DNA of 64,000 nt, from contig NZ_ARYH01000001.1 in the NCBI RefSeq assembly GCF_000685235.1, positions 868,001 to 932,000 of the forward strand, read 5' to 3'. Shown piece by piece: positions 36,522 to 44,822 of this stretch (positions are counted from its first letter, which is position 1; each line of letters begins with the position of its first letter). Source of the stretch: Hyphomonas adhaerens MHS-3. GTDB taxonomy: Bacteria; Pseudomonadota; Alphaproteobacteria; Caulobacterales; Hyphomonadaceae. Position numbers and translations under genes: made by a program. Below the pieces are notes generated by a model. It did not search any database. It saw only the letters and a program-made list of their open reading frames with translations, and had not been told where the DNA came from.

Positions 36522-38261
36522 ATGTCGCAGATACGCCGTTTTTTCGGCTCGATGACGCTGCCGGCATTTGCCGCGACTGCCGGCGCCGTTGCGGCTGTCC
36601 TCGTTTATGGCGCTGTGACCGTCCTCGAACAGACCTATCGCGTGATCATCGGCGGACACGCCTGGAACGATATGGCGTCGCCGCCCGAAGTGATGCTGGG
36701 CCTGGTGCTGATGTCCATTGCCTGCGGGGCAGGGGCCTCCTTCGTGCTGGCTCGGTCCTTTCAGCGGGTCCTGCAGCGTTTCCTCGCTTATCTGGACGAT
36801 ACGACCTCGGTCCGCCCGCGCGGTGTGGATACGGTCATGTTCAAGGAACTGCGCCGCCTGCGCGTCGCGGTGACCCGCCGCGTCAGCCATCTGCGCCGTG
36901 AAAACGAACGCCTCGCCACGATCGCCTATGTCGACCAGCGGACCGGCCTGCCGAACACGATCGCCCTGGAGGCAGAGATCGAGCGCAAGCTGCCATTCGC
37001 CTCCTACGATTCGCCTGCCGCCTTTTTCCTGCTCGATCTCGACCAGTTCGGCCGCGCGGCCGAACGGCTGGGCAGCCTGGCCACGAATACGCTGCTGAAA
37101 TCGGTCGGCGAACGCCTGACCGGCAGCATGAGCCGTCTCGACCCGACGGTCGCCCCCAGTCTCGATGACGCGATGATCGCAGCGCTGCACAATGACCAGT
37201 TTGCGATCTTCCTGCCGAGCGCGATCACGCGGGAGAACGTGTCGAACATTGCGCGCGCCATCCGGGTGGCCTTTGCGCAGCCGTTCGAGATCAATGGCCA
37301 GTCTGTCAGTATCGGGATGTCCGGCGGAATCGTCATGGCGCCCGAAGATGCGGATTCGCCTCAGAAACTGTTCCGCCATGCGGATCTGGCGCTCCAGCAG
37401 GTGCGTCAGGAATCGGCGTCCGGCTTCCGCTACTTTTCTCCGCGCCTGAACCGCGTCGCCCGCGGCAAGTACATGCTGGAAGCGGAACTGCGCGAGGCCG
37501 TTGCGGCCCGGGAGTTCAAGGCGGTGTTCCAGCCCAAGGTCGATTTTGCCACGGGCAAGATCGTCGGCTGCGAAGCGCTCGCCCGCTGGCAGCGTGCCAA
37601 TGGCAAGATCATCTCTCCCGCCGCCTTTATTCCGCTGGCGGAGGAAACCGGCCTGGTCAACCAGATTGGCGAGCAGATCCTCGAATCGGCTTGCGAATGC
37701 GCCGTCGTCTGGATGAAAGAGGGCTTCGATGTCTCCGTGGCGGTCAACGTGTCGCCGCGCCAGTTCATGACGGTGGACCTGACCAATCTGGTGCTCGAAG
37801 TGCTGAAGCGGACCGGCCTGCCACCAGCGCGTCTGGAACTCGAGATTACCGAAAGCATGGCTGTGTCCGACCCGACAAAGGTCGACCGGGTGATGCGTCC
37901 GTTGCGTGCGCTGGGCGTCAAGCTGGCGCTCGACGATTTCGGCACCGGCCATTCCAACCTGTCCATGCTGACCCAGCTGCCGTTTGACGTGTTCAAGATC
38001 GACCGCCAGTTCGTGTCCGCCCTCGATGCAGATCGTCAGGCCCCGGCCATTGTCGAGATGATCCTCGCCATGGCGGAAACCCTGGGACTCAAGACGGTGG
38101 CAGAGGGCGTGGAGACCGAACGCCAGGCCGAGTTCCTGTCCCGCCGCGGCTGTTCCATGGCACAGGGCTTCCTGTATTCGCCCGGCCTGCCGCAGGAAGG
38201 CTTCCTTGAGCTGCTGCGCGGCTGGGACAAACGCGCGAGCGCCCCGCGCAAGGCAAGCTAG
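36522..38261 (+). CDS. EAL-domain protein with degenerate GGDEF domain and two membrane helices
   Basis: The protein (about 579 residues from the ATG at 36522; a TTG three codons earlier has a better-spaced AGGA) has membrane helices near 10-35 and 55-75 and a GGDEF-like domain. The signature in that domain is replaced by NDQF (near 223), so cyclase activity is not expected. The EAL domain looks complete: CEALARW (near 349), LELEITESM, LALDDFGTGHSNL, FKIDRQFV and VAEGVETERQAEFL. It should hydrolyse cyclic di-GMP, with the dead GGDEF as a possible GTP sensor. Confidence 0.9.
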   Translation: MSQIRRFFGSMTLPAFAATAGAVAAVLVYGAVTVLEQTYRVIIGGHAWNDMASPPEVMLGLVLMSIACGAGASFVLARSFQRVLQRFLAYLDDTTSVRPRGVDTVMFKELRRLRVAVTRRVSHLRRENERLATIAYVDQRTGLPNTIALEAEIERKLPFASYDSPAAFFLLDLDQFGRAAERLGSLATNTLLKSVGERLTGSMSRLDPTVAPSLDDAMIAALHNDQFAIFLPSAITRENVSNIARAIRVAFAQPFEINGQSVSIGMSGGIVMAPEDADSPQKLFRHADLALQQVRQESASGFRYFSPRLNRVARGKYMLEAELREAVAAREFKAVFQPKVDFATGKIVGCEALARWQRANGKIISPAAFIPLAEETGLVNQIGEQILESACECAVVWMKEGFDVSVAVNVSPRQFMTVDLTNLVLEVLKRTGLPPARLELEITESMAVSDPTKVDRVMRPLRALGVKLALDDFGTGHSNLSMLTQLPFDVFKIDRQFVSALDADRQAPAIVEMILAMAETLGLKTVAEGVETERQAEFLSRRGCSMAQGFLYSPGLPQEGFLELLRGWDKRASAPRKAS

Positions 38262-38779
38262 GCACCGCCGCGCCTGAACACCATGACCGGATGATCGCCG
38301 AGCAGGGCCATCTGCCAGTATTCATACCCGCATTTTTCCGCCACCCGGCGGGAGGCCTTGTGATCTTCATCAATGATGCAGACGCTCGGGCCCGGGCGGT
38401 TCCGGTCCAGCCAGTCATGGGCAAGGCCCACGGCTTCGCTGCCGATGCCGCGGCCCCATGAGGCGCGGGAAAAGGCCCAGCCCGCTTCCGGCCATTGCGA
38501 CAGGTCCGGGTCGATCCCGCGCATGAAATCGGCGAACCCCACCTCGCCGAGAAAGGTGCCGGTCTCCCGGTCGATCACCGTCCAGTTACCATAGCCCTTC
38601 ACATCCCACATGCCCCGGCCACGGACGGAGGCGAACCAGACGTCCTGCCGGCTGCGTGTCTTGCCGCCGATAAACCGGACAACATCCTCATCGCCCCACA
38701 TGGCGGCGGCATGCGGAAAGTCGGCGTCTTCGAAGGGGCGAAGAACCAGCCGGTCTGTCGACAAAGTGGGTGGGTTCAT
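38258..38779 (-). CDS. GNAT family N-acetyltransferase (RimJ/RimL type)
   Basis: The 173-residue protein begins PTLSTDRLVLRPFEDADFPHAAAMW and carries GTFLGEVGFAD, EAGWAFSRASWGRGIGSEAVGLAHDWL and CIIDEDHKASRRVAEKCGYEYW, typical of the RimJ/RimL branch of GNAT enzymes. The substrate is unknown. Its start overlaps the end of the SnoaL-like gene (ATGA). It is convergent with the EAL gene, overlapping by four bases. Confidence 0.88.
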   Translation of the reverse strand: MNPPTLSTDRLVLRPFEDADFPHAAAMWGDEDVVRFIGGKTRSRQDVWFASVRGRGMWDVKGYGNWTVIDRETGTFLGEVGFADFMRGIDPDLSQWPEAGWAFSRASWGRGIGSEAVGLAHDWLDRNRPGPSVCIIDEDHKASRRVAEKCGYEYWQMALLGDHPVMVFRRGGA

Positions 38780-39204
38780 GCGCCGGCTTTCATCTTGGCG
38801 AGCATGGCGCCCATCGCCGCGTGCACGGTCTGGATGGCCTTCAGGGGACGGACCATGACCTTGAAATCGGAGATCTGGCCCGCATCATTCCATTGGATCA
38901 TGTCGACGCCATTGACCTGGATGCCATCCATCACGCACTCGAATTCCAGCACGGCCTTGTCGCCGCAATCGAAGGCGCGGACATAGCGGAACGTGTCGCC
39001 GCCCAGCGTCTCCCCGGCGGCCGTGAGATAGGCCATCGTGATCGGCTTGCCTTCCTGCGGCGTGTGGACGACCGGGCTGCGGAACACGACATCATCCGCC
39101 AGCTGGCCGGACAGGCCCTCTGGCGAATGGTCGCCTTCCATCCAGTCGAACCAGCGCTGCAATTGAGGCGAGTAGCCGGTCGTCGGAATAAGATGCTTGG
39201 CCAT
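38776..39204 (-). CDS. SnoaL/NTF2-like fold protein
   Basis: The ATG at 39204 follows GGGAGG. The 142-residue protein has an NTF2-like cone fold: YSPQLQRWFDWMEGDHSPEGL, LADDVVFRSPVVHTPQEGKPI, TFRYVRAFDCGDKAVLEFECVMDGIQVNGVDMIQWNDAGQISDFKVMVRPL. Such proteins can be epoxide hydrolases, isomerases or ligand binders; the function here is unknown. It is coupled to the GNAT gene by an ATGA overlap. Confidence 0.8.
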   Translation of the reverse strand: MAKHLIPTTGYSPQLQRWFDWMEGDHSPEGLSGQLADDVVFRSPVVHTPQEGKPITMAYLTAAGETLGGDTFRYVRAFDCGDKAVLEFECVMDGIQVNGVDMIQWNDAGQISDFKVMVRPLKAIQTVHAAMGAMLAKMKAGA

Positions 39205-39271
39205 TTTGTTTCCTCCCATGCCAAAGACTGAGCTTAGCATGCGATGGATGGCGCAAAAGGGCCAAATCCGA

Positions 39272-39823
39272 TCAGGGCGCGGCCGTCTCTTCGTCGGACC
39301 GGCAGAAATTGACCGGGACGAGCACATTGTCGATGGCCGGGCTGTCCTGTCCTTCGGCCGGTTCGAATTCGAGCGGCGCGAACACATTCGCGGCGGCCTC
39401 GTCGAACCCGGGCAGGCTGCAGCTTGTCTGGATATTCTGCGTCTTGCCGCCGGCCGTGATGTCGAACATGGCCTCGCACGCACCTTCCACGCCCAACAGC
39501 TGATAAACGGCCGGATATTCCAGTGTCAGGCCCGTGGTCGGCACGGGAAGAACCTGGTCGCCGCCTGCAGCGTGGGACGTTTCGAGCCGGGCCTCCCAGC
39601 CGTCCGGCGGGTTCATCGTAATGGCCTGCGTGCCGCCGCAGGGCTCGATCTCTGTCGAATGGCTCAGCACTTCCAGAGCGGACTCGGTCAACGGCGTTTG
39701 CAGTTTCTCATTCAGCGCGTCGACCGTTTCCGGCTTGAATCCATGGTAATTTTTTTCAGCATGTGCCGCGCCTGCAAGCGGAATGGCGCAGACAGCGGCG
39801 GCGAGTAGGTGGGTAAATTTCAA
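39272..39823 (-). CDS. Secreted TonB-C-terminal-like protein
   Basis: The start appears to be a TTG at 39823, seven bases after AAGGAG. The 183-residue precursor has a signal peptide (FTHLLAAAVCAIPLAGAAHA). The C-terminal part (YPAVYQLLGVEGACEAMFDITAGGKTQNIQTSCSLPGFDEAAANVFAPLEFEPAEG...NVLVPVNF) resembles the TonB energy-transducer C-terminal domain. There is no Pro-rich linker or uncleaved membrane anchor, so it is not a normal TonB. Its role is unknown. It lies 41 bases downstream of the malyl-CoA-lyase-like gene. Confidence 0.72.
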   Translation of the reverse strand: MKFTHLLAAAVCAIPLAGAAHAEKNYHGFKPETVDALNEKLQTPLTESALEVLSHSTEIEPCGGTQAITMNPPDGWEARLETSHAAGGDQVLPVPTTGLTLEYPAVYQLLGVEGACEAMFDITAGGKTQNIQTSCSLPGFDEAAANVFAPLEFEPAEGQDSPAIDNVLVPVNFCRSDEETAAP

Positions 39824-39864
39824 AGCGTTTCTCCTTGGTTGCCCCAGGAACCCCGCCCCGCACA

Positions 39865-40923
39865 CTAATCGCCAGAATACGCTTTTGCCAAATCGGGGTC
39901 CTTGCCGGCGACGAGATCGGCCAGATCGGAGATCACCTTGGCCTGTTTCCAGGTGGCGTCGTCCTGCATCTTGCCGTCGATCATGGCGACGCCCGTGCCG
40001 TCCGGCATGGCGGCCAGGATCTTGCGGGCGAATTTCACTTCGTCCGGATCCGGGCTGAAGACCTTTTTCGCGATGGCGATCTGGTTCGGGTGCAGGCTCC
40101 ACGTGCCGGCGCAGCCGAGCAGGAAGGCATTGCGGAACTGCTGTTCGCAGGCGTCGAGGTCGGCAATGTCGCCGAACGGGCCGTAGAAGGCATTGATCCC
40201 GGCCATGCGGCAGGCATCGACCATGCGGGCAATCGTGTAGTGCCACGGGTCCTGCTGGGCGCTGGCGCGGTCGCTGCCGTCTTCCTTCGGATCCTCGATC
40301 ACGCGGTAGAAGGGGTGGCCGCCGCCAACGCGGGTTGTTTTCATCTTGCGGTCGGCGGCAAGGTCTGCCGGGCCGAGGCTGATGCCCTGCATGCGCGGGG
40401 AGGCCAGCGCGATGTCTTCCACCAGCGCCATGCCCTGCGCGGTTTCGAGGATCGCGTGGAACAGGATCGGGCGGGTGAGGCCCGCCTTGGCTTCCAGCTG
40501 GGCGACATACTGGTCGGCGAAGTGAATGTCCCACGGGCCCTCGACCTTGGGCAGCATGATCACGTCCAGCTGGTGGCCGGCATTGAGGACCAGCTGGGAA
40601 ACGTCTTCCTGGAACCAGGGCGAGTTCAGCGGGTTCACGCGGCTCCAGAAGCCGGTGCCCTTGCCCTGCCAGTCATACATGTTGGCCATCTCGATGGCGC
40701 CGGCGCGGGCAGCATCCTTGGCATCTGCGGGGATCGCGTCTTCAAGGTTGGCGAGGATCACATCCACGCCGGGGGCCATGGAGGGCACCTTGGCGCGCAC
40801 TTTATCCAGGTGCGGCGGGACGAAATGGATCATCCGCTCCAGCTTGACGGGAAGGTCCCGCATTGGCTCCGGCGCGCCGATGGCGAGCGGCTTGAAGAAA
40901 TTACGCGGTGTTTTCTGTGACAT
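39865..40923 (-). CDS. mcl1: HpcH/HpaI-family lyase, malyl-CoA lyase-like
   Basis: The 352-residue protein matches L-malyl-CoA/beta-methylmalyl-CoA lyases of the citrate-lyase-beta family: [41 protein letters not shown] (metal-binding Glu/Asp region), [43 protein letters not shown], and a C-terminal [14 protein letters not shown]. It likely splits malyl-CoA or methylmalyl-CoA type esters. The exact substrate, and therefore the symbol, are inference from similarity. It is divergent from the Pmp3-like gene. Confidence 0.85.
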   Translation of the reverse strand: MSQKTPRNFFKPLAIGAPEPMRDLPVKLERMIHFVPPHLDKVRAKVPSMAPGVDVILANLEDAIPADAKDAARAGAIEMANMYDWQGKGTGFWSRVNPLNSPWFQEDVSQLVLNAGHQLDVIMLPKVEGPWDIHFADQYVAQLEAKAGLTRPILFHAILETAQGMALVEDIALASPRMQGISLGPADLAADRKMKTTRVGGGHPFYRVIEDPKEDGSDRASAQQDPWHYTIARMVDACRMAGINAFYGPFGDIADLDACEQQFRNAFLLGCAGTWSLHPNQIAIAKKVFSPDPDEVKFARKILAAMPDGTGVAMIDGKMQDDATWKQAKVISDLADLVAGKDPDLAKAYSGD

Positions 40924-41068
40924 GATCTCTGCCCCTGACTTTTGCCGATACGCCTAGGGCGAATGGTGCAGCGCGTCAAACCGCCATTTGGCCGCGACGG
41001 CGGCAGATGGAACGACCGCTTCCCCGGGGCGTTGGTTAGCACGAACTGCTGACGAGAAAGGTCCAATC

Positions 41069-41245
41069 ATGTCTATTCTGATGATCCTGCTGACCATCCT
41101 GTTCCCGCCTGTGCCGGTGGCCCTGAAGGAAGGGATCGGCGTGCAGCTCCTGCTCAACGTGCTTCTCACGCTGGTTGGCTGGCTCCCGGGCGTCATTCAC
41201 GCCTTCTGGGTCCAGACCCGCGGATCGGGTGCAGTCGAGATTTAA
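41069..41245 (+). CDS. Pmp3/YqaE family small membrane protein
   Basis: The ATG at 41069 follows GAGAAAGG. The 58-residue protein has the Pmp3 two-helix hairpin: MSILMILLTILFPPVPVALKEGIGVQLLLNVLLTLVGWLPGVIHAFWVQTR. Family members respond to salt or membrane stress. A six-base-stem hairpin (AAACCG/CGGTTT, 41244-41261) follows the stop and may terminate it. Confidence 0.9.
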   Translation: MSILMILLTILFPPVPVALKEGIGVQLLLNVLLTLVGWLPGVIHAFWVQTRGSGAVEI

Positions 41246-41268
41246 ACCGAAAGGGCGGTTTCAGGCGC

Positions 41269-41505
41269 TTAAGCGTCAGCCGCCGCATCGGCCGATGCCA
41301 TGCGCTTTTCAGAGCGGATGGCACGGCGGAACACGGCAACGCCAATGGCGATCACGCCGATGGCTGTCACGGCTTCACCGCCCAGGATCACCGATTTCCC
41401 GAAATGCATCTCCGCCAGGATCGACCAGGTGGCGGTAAAGAAGACAATGGCGGCGATCTCGGTGAGCAGCGCGGCCGGAATAATCGCTTTGAACAAGGGG
41501 CCCAT
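41269..41505 (-). CDS. Small two-helix membrane protein, unknown function
   Basis: The ATG at 41505 follows GGAGAG. The 78-residue product has two hydrophobic helices (GPLFKAIIPAALLTEIAAIVFFTATWSILAEM and SVILGGEAVTAIGVIAIGVAVF) and a charged Ala/Arg-rich C-terminus. No family was recognised. It is convergent with the Pmp3-like gene and 90 bp downstream of xerD in the same direction. Confidence 0.65.
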   Translation of the reverse strand: MGPLFKAIIPAALLTEIAAIVFFTATWSILAEMHFGKSVILGGEAVTAIGVIAIGVAVFRRAIRSEKRMASADAAADA

Positions 41506-41595
41506 GGGGACTCTCCACATCTGACGCAGGCAATATCGGCCCACAGACGCGGGATCGCAAGCGTCATTATCCGTTACGTGCCAGCAAGCTGATTA

Positions 41596-42510
41596 TCAGC
41601 GGCTTGCCAGCGGGTGGGCCGTTTCCAGCAATTCGGCGAGTTCGTCGGTCAGGACGTGGGTGTAGATCTGGGTCGTGGCGATGTCGGCGTGGCCGAGCAG
41701 GGTCTGCACGCTGCGCAGGTCTGCGCCGCCCATCAGGAGGTGGGTGGCATAGGCGTGCCGCAGGGCGTGGGGATGGACCCGGCCGGGCCGGATACCGGCC
41801 ATGATCGCCAGTTCTTCCAGCAATTGGCCGAGGCGGCGGCGCGTCAGGTGGCCTTCCTTTCCGCGTGAGGGGAAGACGAATTTCTCCGCGCGGGTGCGGG
41901 CGAGGCTGTTCTTGGGCAGGGTCTCTTCGCGCACGGCCAGCCAGTCTGAAAGGGCCGCCAGCGCCGGGCCGCCCAGCGGGCACAACCGTTCCTTGCCGCC
42001 CTTACCGCGAATGATGACATCGCGCGTCACCCAGCGCTCGCCCTTGCGGCGGGGGAGGGAGCCGAGCGTCAGCGAGACAAGTTCCGACACACGAAGCCCC
42101 GCGCCATAGAGCAACTCGACCAGCGCCTTCAGCCGCAAATCTTCCCCGCAGGTGTCGATCAGGCGGGCCATTTCCTCACGCGACAGCACATCCGGCACAT
42201 CGCGGGACGGTTTCGGCCCGTCCAGCTTTGCGGTCGGGTCGTCCTTGCGGTCGCCTTCTTCGAACAGGAAGTGGAAGAACCGCCGGACGGCGGAGAGCTT
42301 CCGCGCCTGGGAAGACGGCGCCATGCCGCGCGCGGCGAGATCCGACAGCCATCCGGCCAGGTCCCGCGCGCCGGCGGTCTCCAGCTTGCCGCCGCAATAT
42401 TCCGAGGCGTCCAGCAGGTCCCGCCCATAGGCGTCGAGCGTATTGGGGGAGGCGCCCCGTTCGGCGGACATCATTTCCAGGAAGGCTTCGATACGCGCGC
42501 GATCTGACAT
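41596..42510 (-). CDS. xerD: Tyrosine recombinase XerD
   Basis: The 304-residue recombinase resolves chromosome dimers at dif together with XerC, activated by FtsK. The SAM-like N-terminal domain is followed by the catalytic domain with Arg140 (YGAGLRVSEL), Lys170/173 (IRGKGGKERL), His248-x-x-Arg251 (PHALRHAYATHLL), His274 (LLGHADIATTQ) and the Tyr283 nucleophile (IYTHV). Length and motifs are XerC/D-like; it is called XerD rather than XerC on the wording of the sequence and on the neighbourhood with aroK. Confidence 0.92.
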   Translation of the reverse strand: MSDRARIEAFLEMMSAERGASPNTLDAYGRDLLDASEYCGGKLETAGARDLAGWLSDLAARGMAPSSQARKLSAVRRFFHFLFEEGDRKDDPTAKLDGPKPSRDVPDVLSREEMARLIDTCGEDLRLKALVELLYGAGLRVSELVSLTLGSLPRRKGERWVTRDVIIRGKGGKERLCPLGGPALAALSDWLAVREETLPKNSLARTRAEKFVFPSRGKEGHLTRRRLGQLLEELAIMAGIRPGRVHPHALRHAYATHLLMGGADLRSVQTLLGHADIATTQIYTHVLTDELAELLETAHPLASR

Positions 42511-42568
42511 GATGCCACTATCGCACGGAACCTGTTGAAAGCTTGTGAACGGGCGGGGCGGCCGGTTG

Positions 42569-43150
42569 TCAGGTCTTGCGGAGGCCGGCGATCAGCAGGT
42601 CGATCACATTGCGGGCGCCGGACTCTGCCTGCGGGTCCGCCGCGGGGGAGACGTAGAGCACGCCGGCCACGGCACGCAGGAGGTCGAACGGGTCCGCCAC
42701 GGGCCGGATATCACCGGCGGCTTCGGCCCGGCGCACCAGATCGGCGAGGGCATTGCGCATGATGTCGCCGGTGCCTGCATAAAGCGTGTCGGCACTGCCG
42801 CCGAGCGCCGTGATGGCTTCGGTCATGATCCGCTTGGTCGAGATGTAGTCGACAAACAGCAGCAGCCATTCGCGGATGGCATCGAGCGGGGCATGGGTTT
42901 CCGCGAGTTGCCCGGCCGCTTCTCCCAGCTGGACGACGGCGTTGCGGTAGACGTCTTCCACCAGCGTGTCGCGCGACGGGAAGTGCCGGTAGAGCGTGCC
43001 GATGCCGACCCCCGCCGTCCGGGCAATTTCCTCCAGGCTGGCGGATGCCCCGTCACGCGCAAATACCTCCTTCGCCGCTTGCAGCAGGCGTTGGCGGTTA
43101 CGTTCTGCGTCGGCGCGCAGGCGTTTCTGTCCGGTCTTCGTCTCGGTCAT
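42569..43150 (-). CDS. TetR family transcriptional regulator
   Basis: The 193-residue protein has the TetR helix-turn-helix at the N-terminus: LRADAERNRQRLLQAAKEVFARDGASASLEEIARTAGVGIGTLYRHFPSRDTLVEDVYRN. The C-terminal ligand/dimer domain is helical. It is divergent from the SDR gene; the 129-bp region between them has tandem palindromes (43186-43224), so the simplest inference is that it represses itself and the SDR. The inducer is unknown. Confidence 0.93.
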   Translation of the reverse strand: MTETKTGQKRLRADAERNRQRLLQAAKEVFARDGASASLEEIARTAGVGIGTLYRHFPSRDTLVEDVYRNAVVQLGEAAGQLAETHAPLDAIREWLLLFVDYISTKRIMTEAITALGGSADTLYAGTGDIMRNALADLVRRAEAAGDIRPVADPFDLLRAVAGVLYVSPAADPQAESGARNVIDLLIAGLRKT

Positions 43151-43185
43151 CTCAGTCGCAATTATTTTGTCGTCCCCTTGTAAAC

Positions 43186-43224
43186 GGAGGGACCCTCCAC
43201 ATATGAAAGCGGAGGCGCCCCTCC
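43186..43224. promoter_or_regulatory. Two tandem palindromes, probable TetR operators
   Basis: GGAGGGACCCTCC (43186-43198, perfect) and GGAGGCGCCCCTCC (43211-43224, near-perfect) share the core CGGAGG...CCTCCAC. The starts lie 25 bp apart, midway between the divergent TetR and SDR starts. Binding by the adjacent TetR is inference. Confidence 0.65.
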
Positions 43225-43279
43225 ACTTAATGCGGTCCGGTGCCCGAATCCAGAACAGAATCCAAGCAAGGAGCTCCTC

Positions 43280-44239
43280 ATGTCAGGATCGTTTGGTGCC
43301 ACTTCCACAACCGAAGATGTCCTCGCGGGCGTCGATCTCAGCGGCAAACGCGTGCTCGTCACCGGCGTTTCCGCCGGCCTCGGCGTCGAAACTGCGCGGG
43401 CCCTCGTGTCCCATGGTGCTGCCGTGGTCGGCGCGGCGCGTGATCTCGCCAAGGCCGAAAAAGCCATGAAGGCCGCCCTCGGCGACTTGCCGATGATCGA
43501 CCTGGTCGAACTTGACCTCGCCTCTCTGGCCAGCGTCCGCGCCGCATCGGACACGCTGAAAGGGAAGGGCGATACATTCGATCTCGTCATCGCCAATGCC
43601 GGGGTCATGGCCACCCCGCCGATGAAAACCGCCGACGGTTTCGAGATGCAGTTCGGCACGAACCATCTCGGCCACTTCACCTTCATCAACCGCATCGCAC
43701 CGCTGATAAAAGATGGCGGCCGGCTGGTCATGCTGGCGTCCTCCGGCCACCGCTTCTCGGATGTGAATCTGGACGACCCAAACTTCGAGACGACGGAATA
43801 CACCCCGTTCGGCGCCTATGGACGATCGAAGACGGCGAATGTTCTCTTCGCGGTGGAGTTCGACCGGCGCCACAAGGCGCGCGGCGTGCGGGCAGCGGCG
43901 GTGCACCCGGGCGGTATCCAGACAGAGCTTGGCCGCCACATGACCGAAGCGGACATGGCCGCCCTGGTCGAGCGGCTGGATGCAGACCGGGAAAAGTCCG
44001 GTGAGCCGCCGTTCACGTTCAAATCCATCCCGCAGGGGGCGGCGACGTCACTCTGGGCGGGTGTCGTGGCCGACGCGGATGCCGTAGGCGGAAAGTATTG
44101 CGAAGACTGTCACGTCGCCGAAATCGTGTCCGGTGATGTCGGCGCCAGCGCGTCCGGCGTCCGGGCCTATGCGCTGGACCCCGCCAACGCCGCGGCGCTC
44201 TGGGCGAAGAGCGAGGAGATGGTCGGCGAGAAATTCTGA
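43280..44239 (+). CDS. Short-chain dehydrogenase/reductase
   Basis: The 319-residue protein is an NAD(P)-dependent SDR: LVTGVSAGLGVETARALVSHG (dinucleotide motif), LVIANAGVMA (NAG motif), MLASSGH (catalytic Ser region) and YGRSKTANVLFAVEFDRR (Tyr-x-x-x-Lys). The C-terminal extension (PPFTFKSIPQGAATSLWAG...) fits the retinol-dehydrogenase/oxidoreductase-like branch. The substrate is unknown. It is probably under the control of the divergent TetR gene. A strong terminator follows. Confidence 0.92.
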   Translation: MSGSFGATSTTEDVLAGVDLSGKRVLVTGVSAGLGVETARALVSHGAAVVGAARDLAKAEKAMKAALGDLPMIDLVELDLASLASVRAASDTLKGKGDTFDLVIANAGVMATPPMKTADGFEMQFGTNHLGHFTFINRIAPLIKDGGRLVMLASSGHRFSDVNLDDPNFETTEYTPFGAYGRSKTANVLFAVEFDRRHKARGVRAAAVHPGGIQTELGRHMTEADMAALVERLDADREKSGEPPFTFKSIPQGAATSLWAGVVADADAVGGKYCEDCHVAEIVSGDVGASASGVRAYALDPANAAALWAKSEEMVGEKF

Positions 44240-44260
44240 TCTCCAGCCGATCCGACAAAG

Positions 44261-44290
44261 GCCCGTCCCGGTGTCCCGGGGCGGGCTTTT
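44261..44290 (+). terminator. Rho-independent terminator after the SDR gene
   Basis: GCCCGTCCCGG and CCGGGGCGGGC form a long GC stem with a short loop, followed by TTTT. It sits about 20 bases past the SDR stop. Confidence 0.9.
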
Positions 44291-44291
44291 C

Positions 44292-44750
44292 TCATGTCCG
44301 GTGCTTCAGCGTATCGCGGGCGACCCGCAGCGTCCGGCTGGAAATGCGGATTTCGAGCAGGAAGGACAGCAGCGCCGTCACCAGAACACTCATGGCCGCA
44401 ATGAACAGGATCGAAACGGCGCGGGTTACCGAGACGTGCAGCAGCTGGCCTGTGAACAGGAAGATAATCACGACGCAGACAAGCAGGGCGGCAAGGGTCG
44501 ACAGCGCAATGGCCCGGTTCGAGTGCGCCATGCGCCGGTCGAGGATGCCGAGTTCTGTCACGTAAATCCGGCGGCGCGCGTCATCGCAGCCGGACAGCTC
44601 CGCTTCCAGGGAGCGCCAGCGGTCCACCACCCGGCCCAGCCGGTTGGTCATCACGTTCAGGAACGCCCCGATGCCGGCCAGCAGGAAGACGGGCGCGATG
44701 GCAATCTGGATGACGTGGGCGATGTCGCCGGGGATGACGAAGTCGGGCAT
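44292..44750 (-). CDS. DUF2721 membrane protein
   Basis: The 152-residue protein has three hydrophobic segments and the DUF2721 pattern: DIAHVIQIAIAPVFLLAGIGAFLNVMTNRLGRVVDRWR, RRRIYVTELGILDRRMAHSNRAI and a C-terminal SFLLEIRISSRTL. It is a bacterial inner-membrane family of unknown function. It runs away from the DUF3604 gene (same strand, 72 bp downstream of its stop) and converges with the SDR terminator. Confidence 0.85.
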   Translation of the reverse strand: MPDFVIPGDIAHVIQIAIAPVFLLAGIGAFLNVMTNRLGRVVDRWRSLEAELSGCDDARRRIYVTELGILDRRMAHSNRAIALSTLAALLVCVVIIFLFTGQLLHVSVTRAVSILFIAAMSVLVTALLSFLLEIRISSRTLRVARDTLKHRT

Positions 44751-44822
44751 GGAACACCTGAAGCAGGACGGTCTGATAAGCGCAGGGCAGGCTCTCTGCC
44801 CCGCGCTTCAGGCAGAATTGTG

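Noticed and set aside
35769..37952. A long minus-strand frame spanning hisB and the EAL gene
   Set aside because: It is a shadow that crosses two real genes in different frames, and its translation lacks family motifs.
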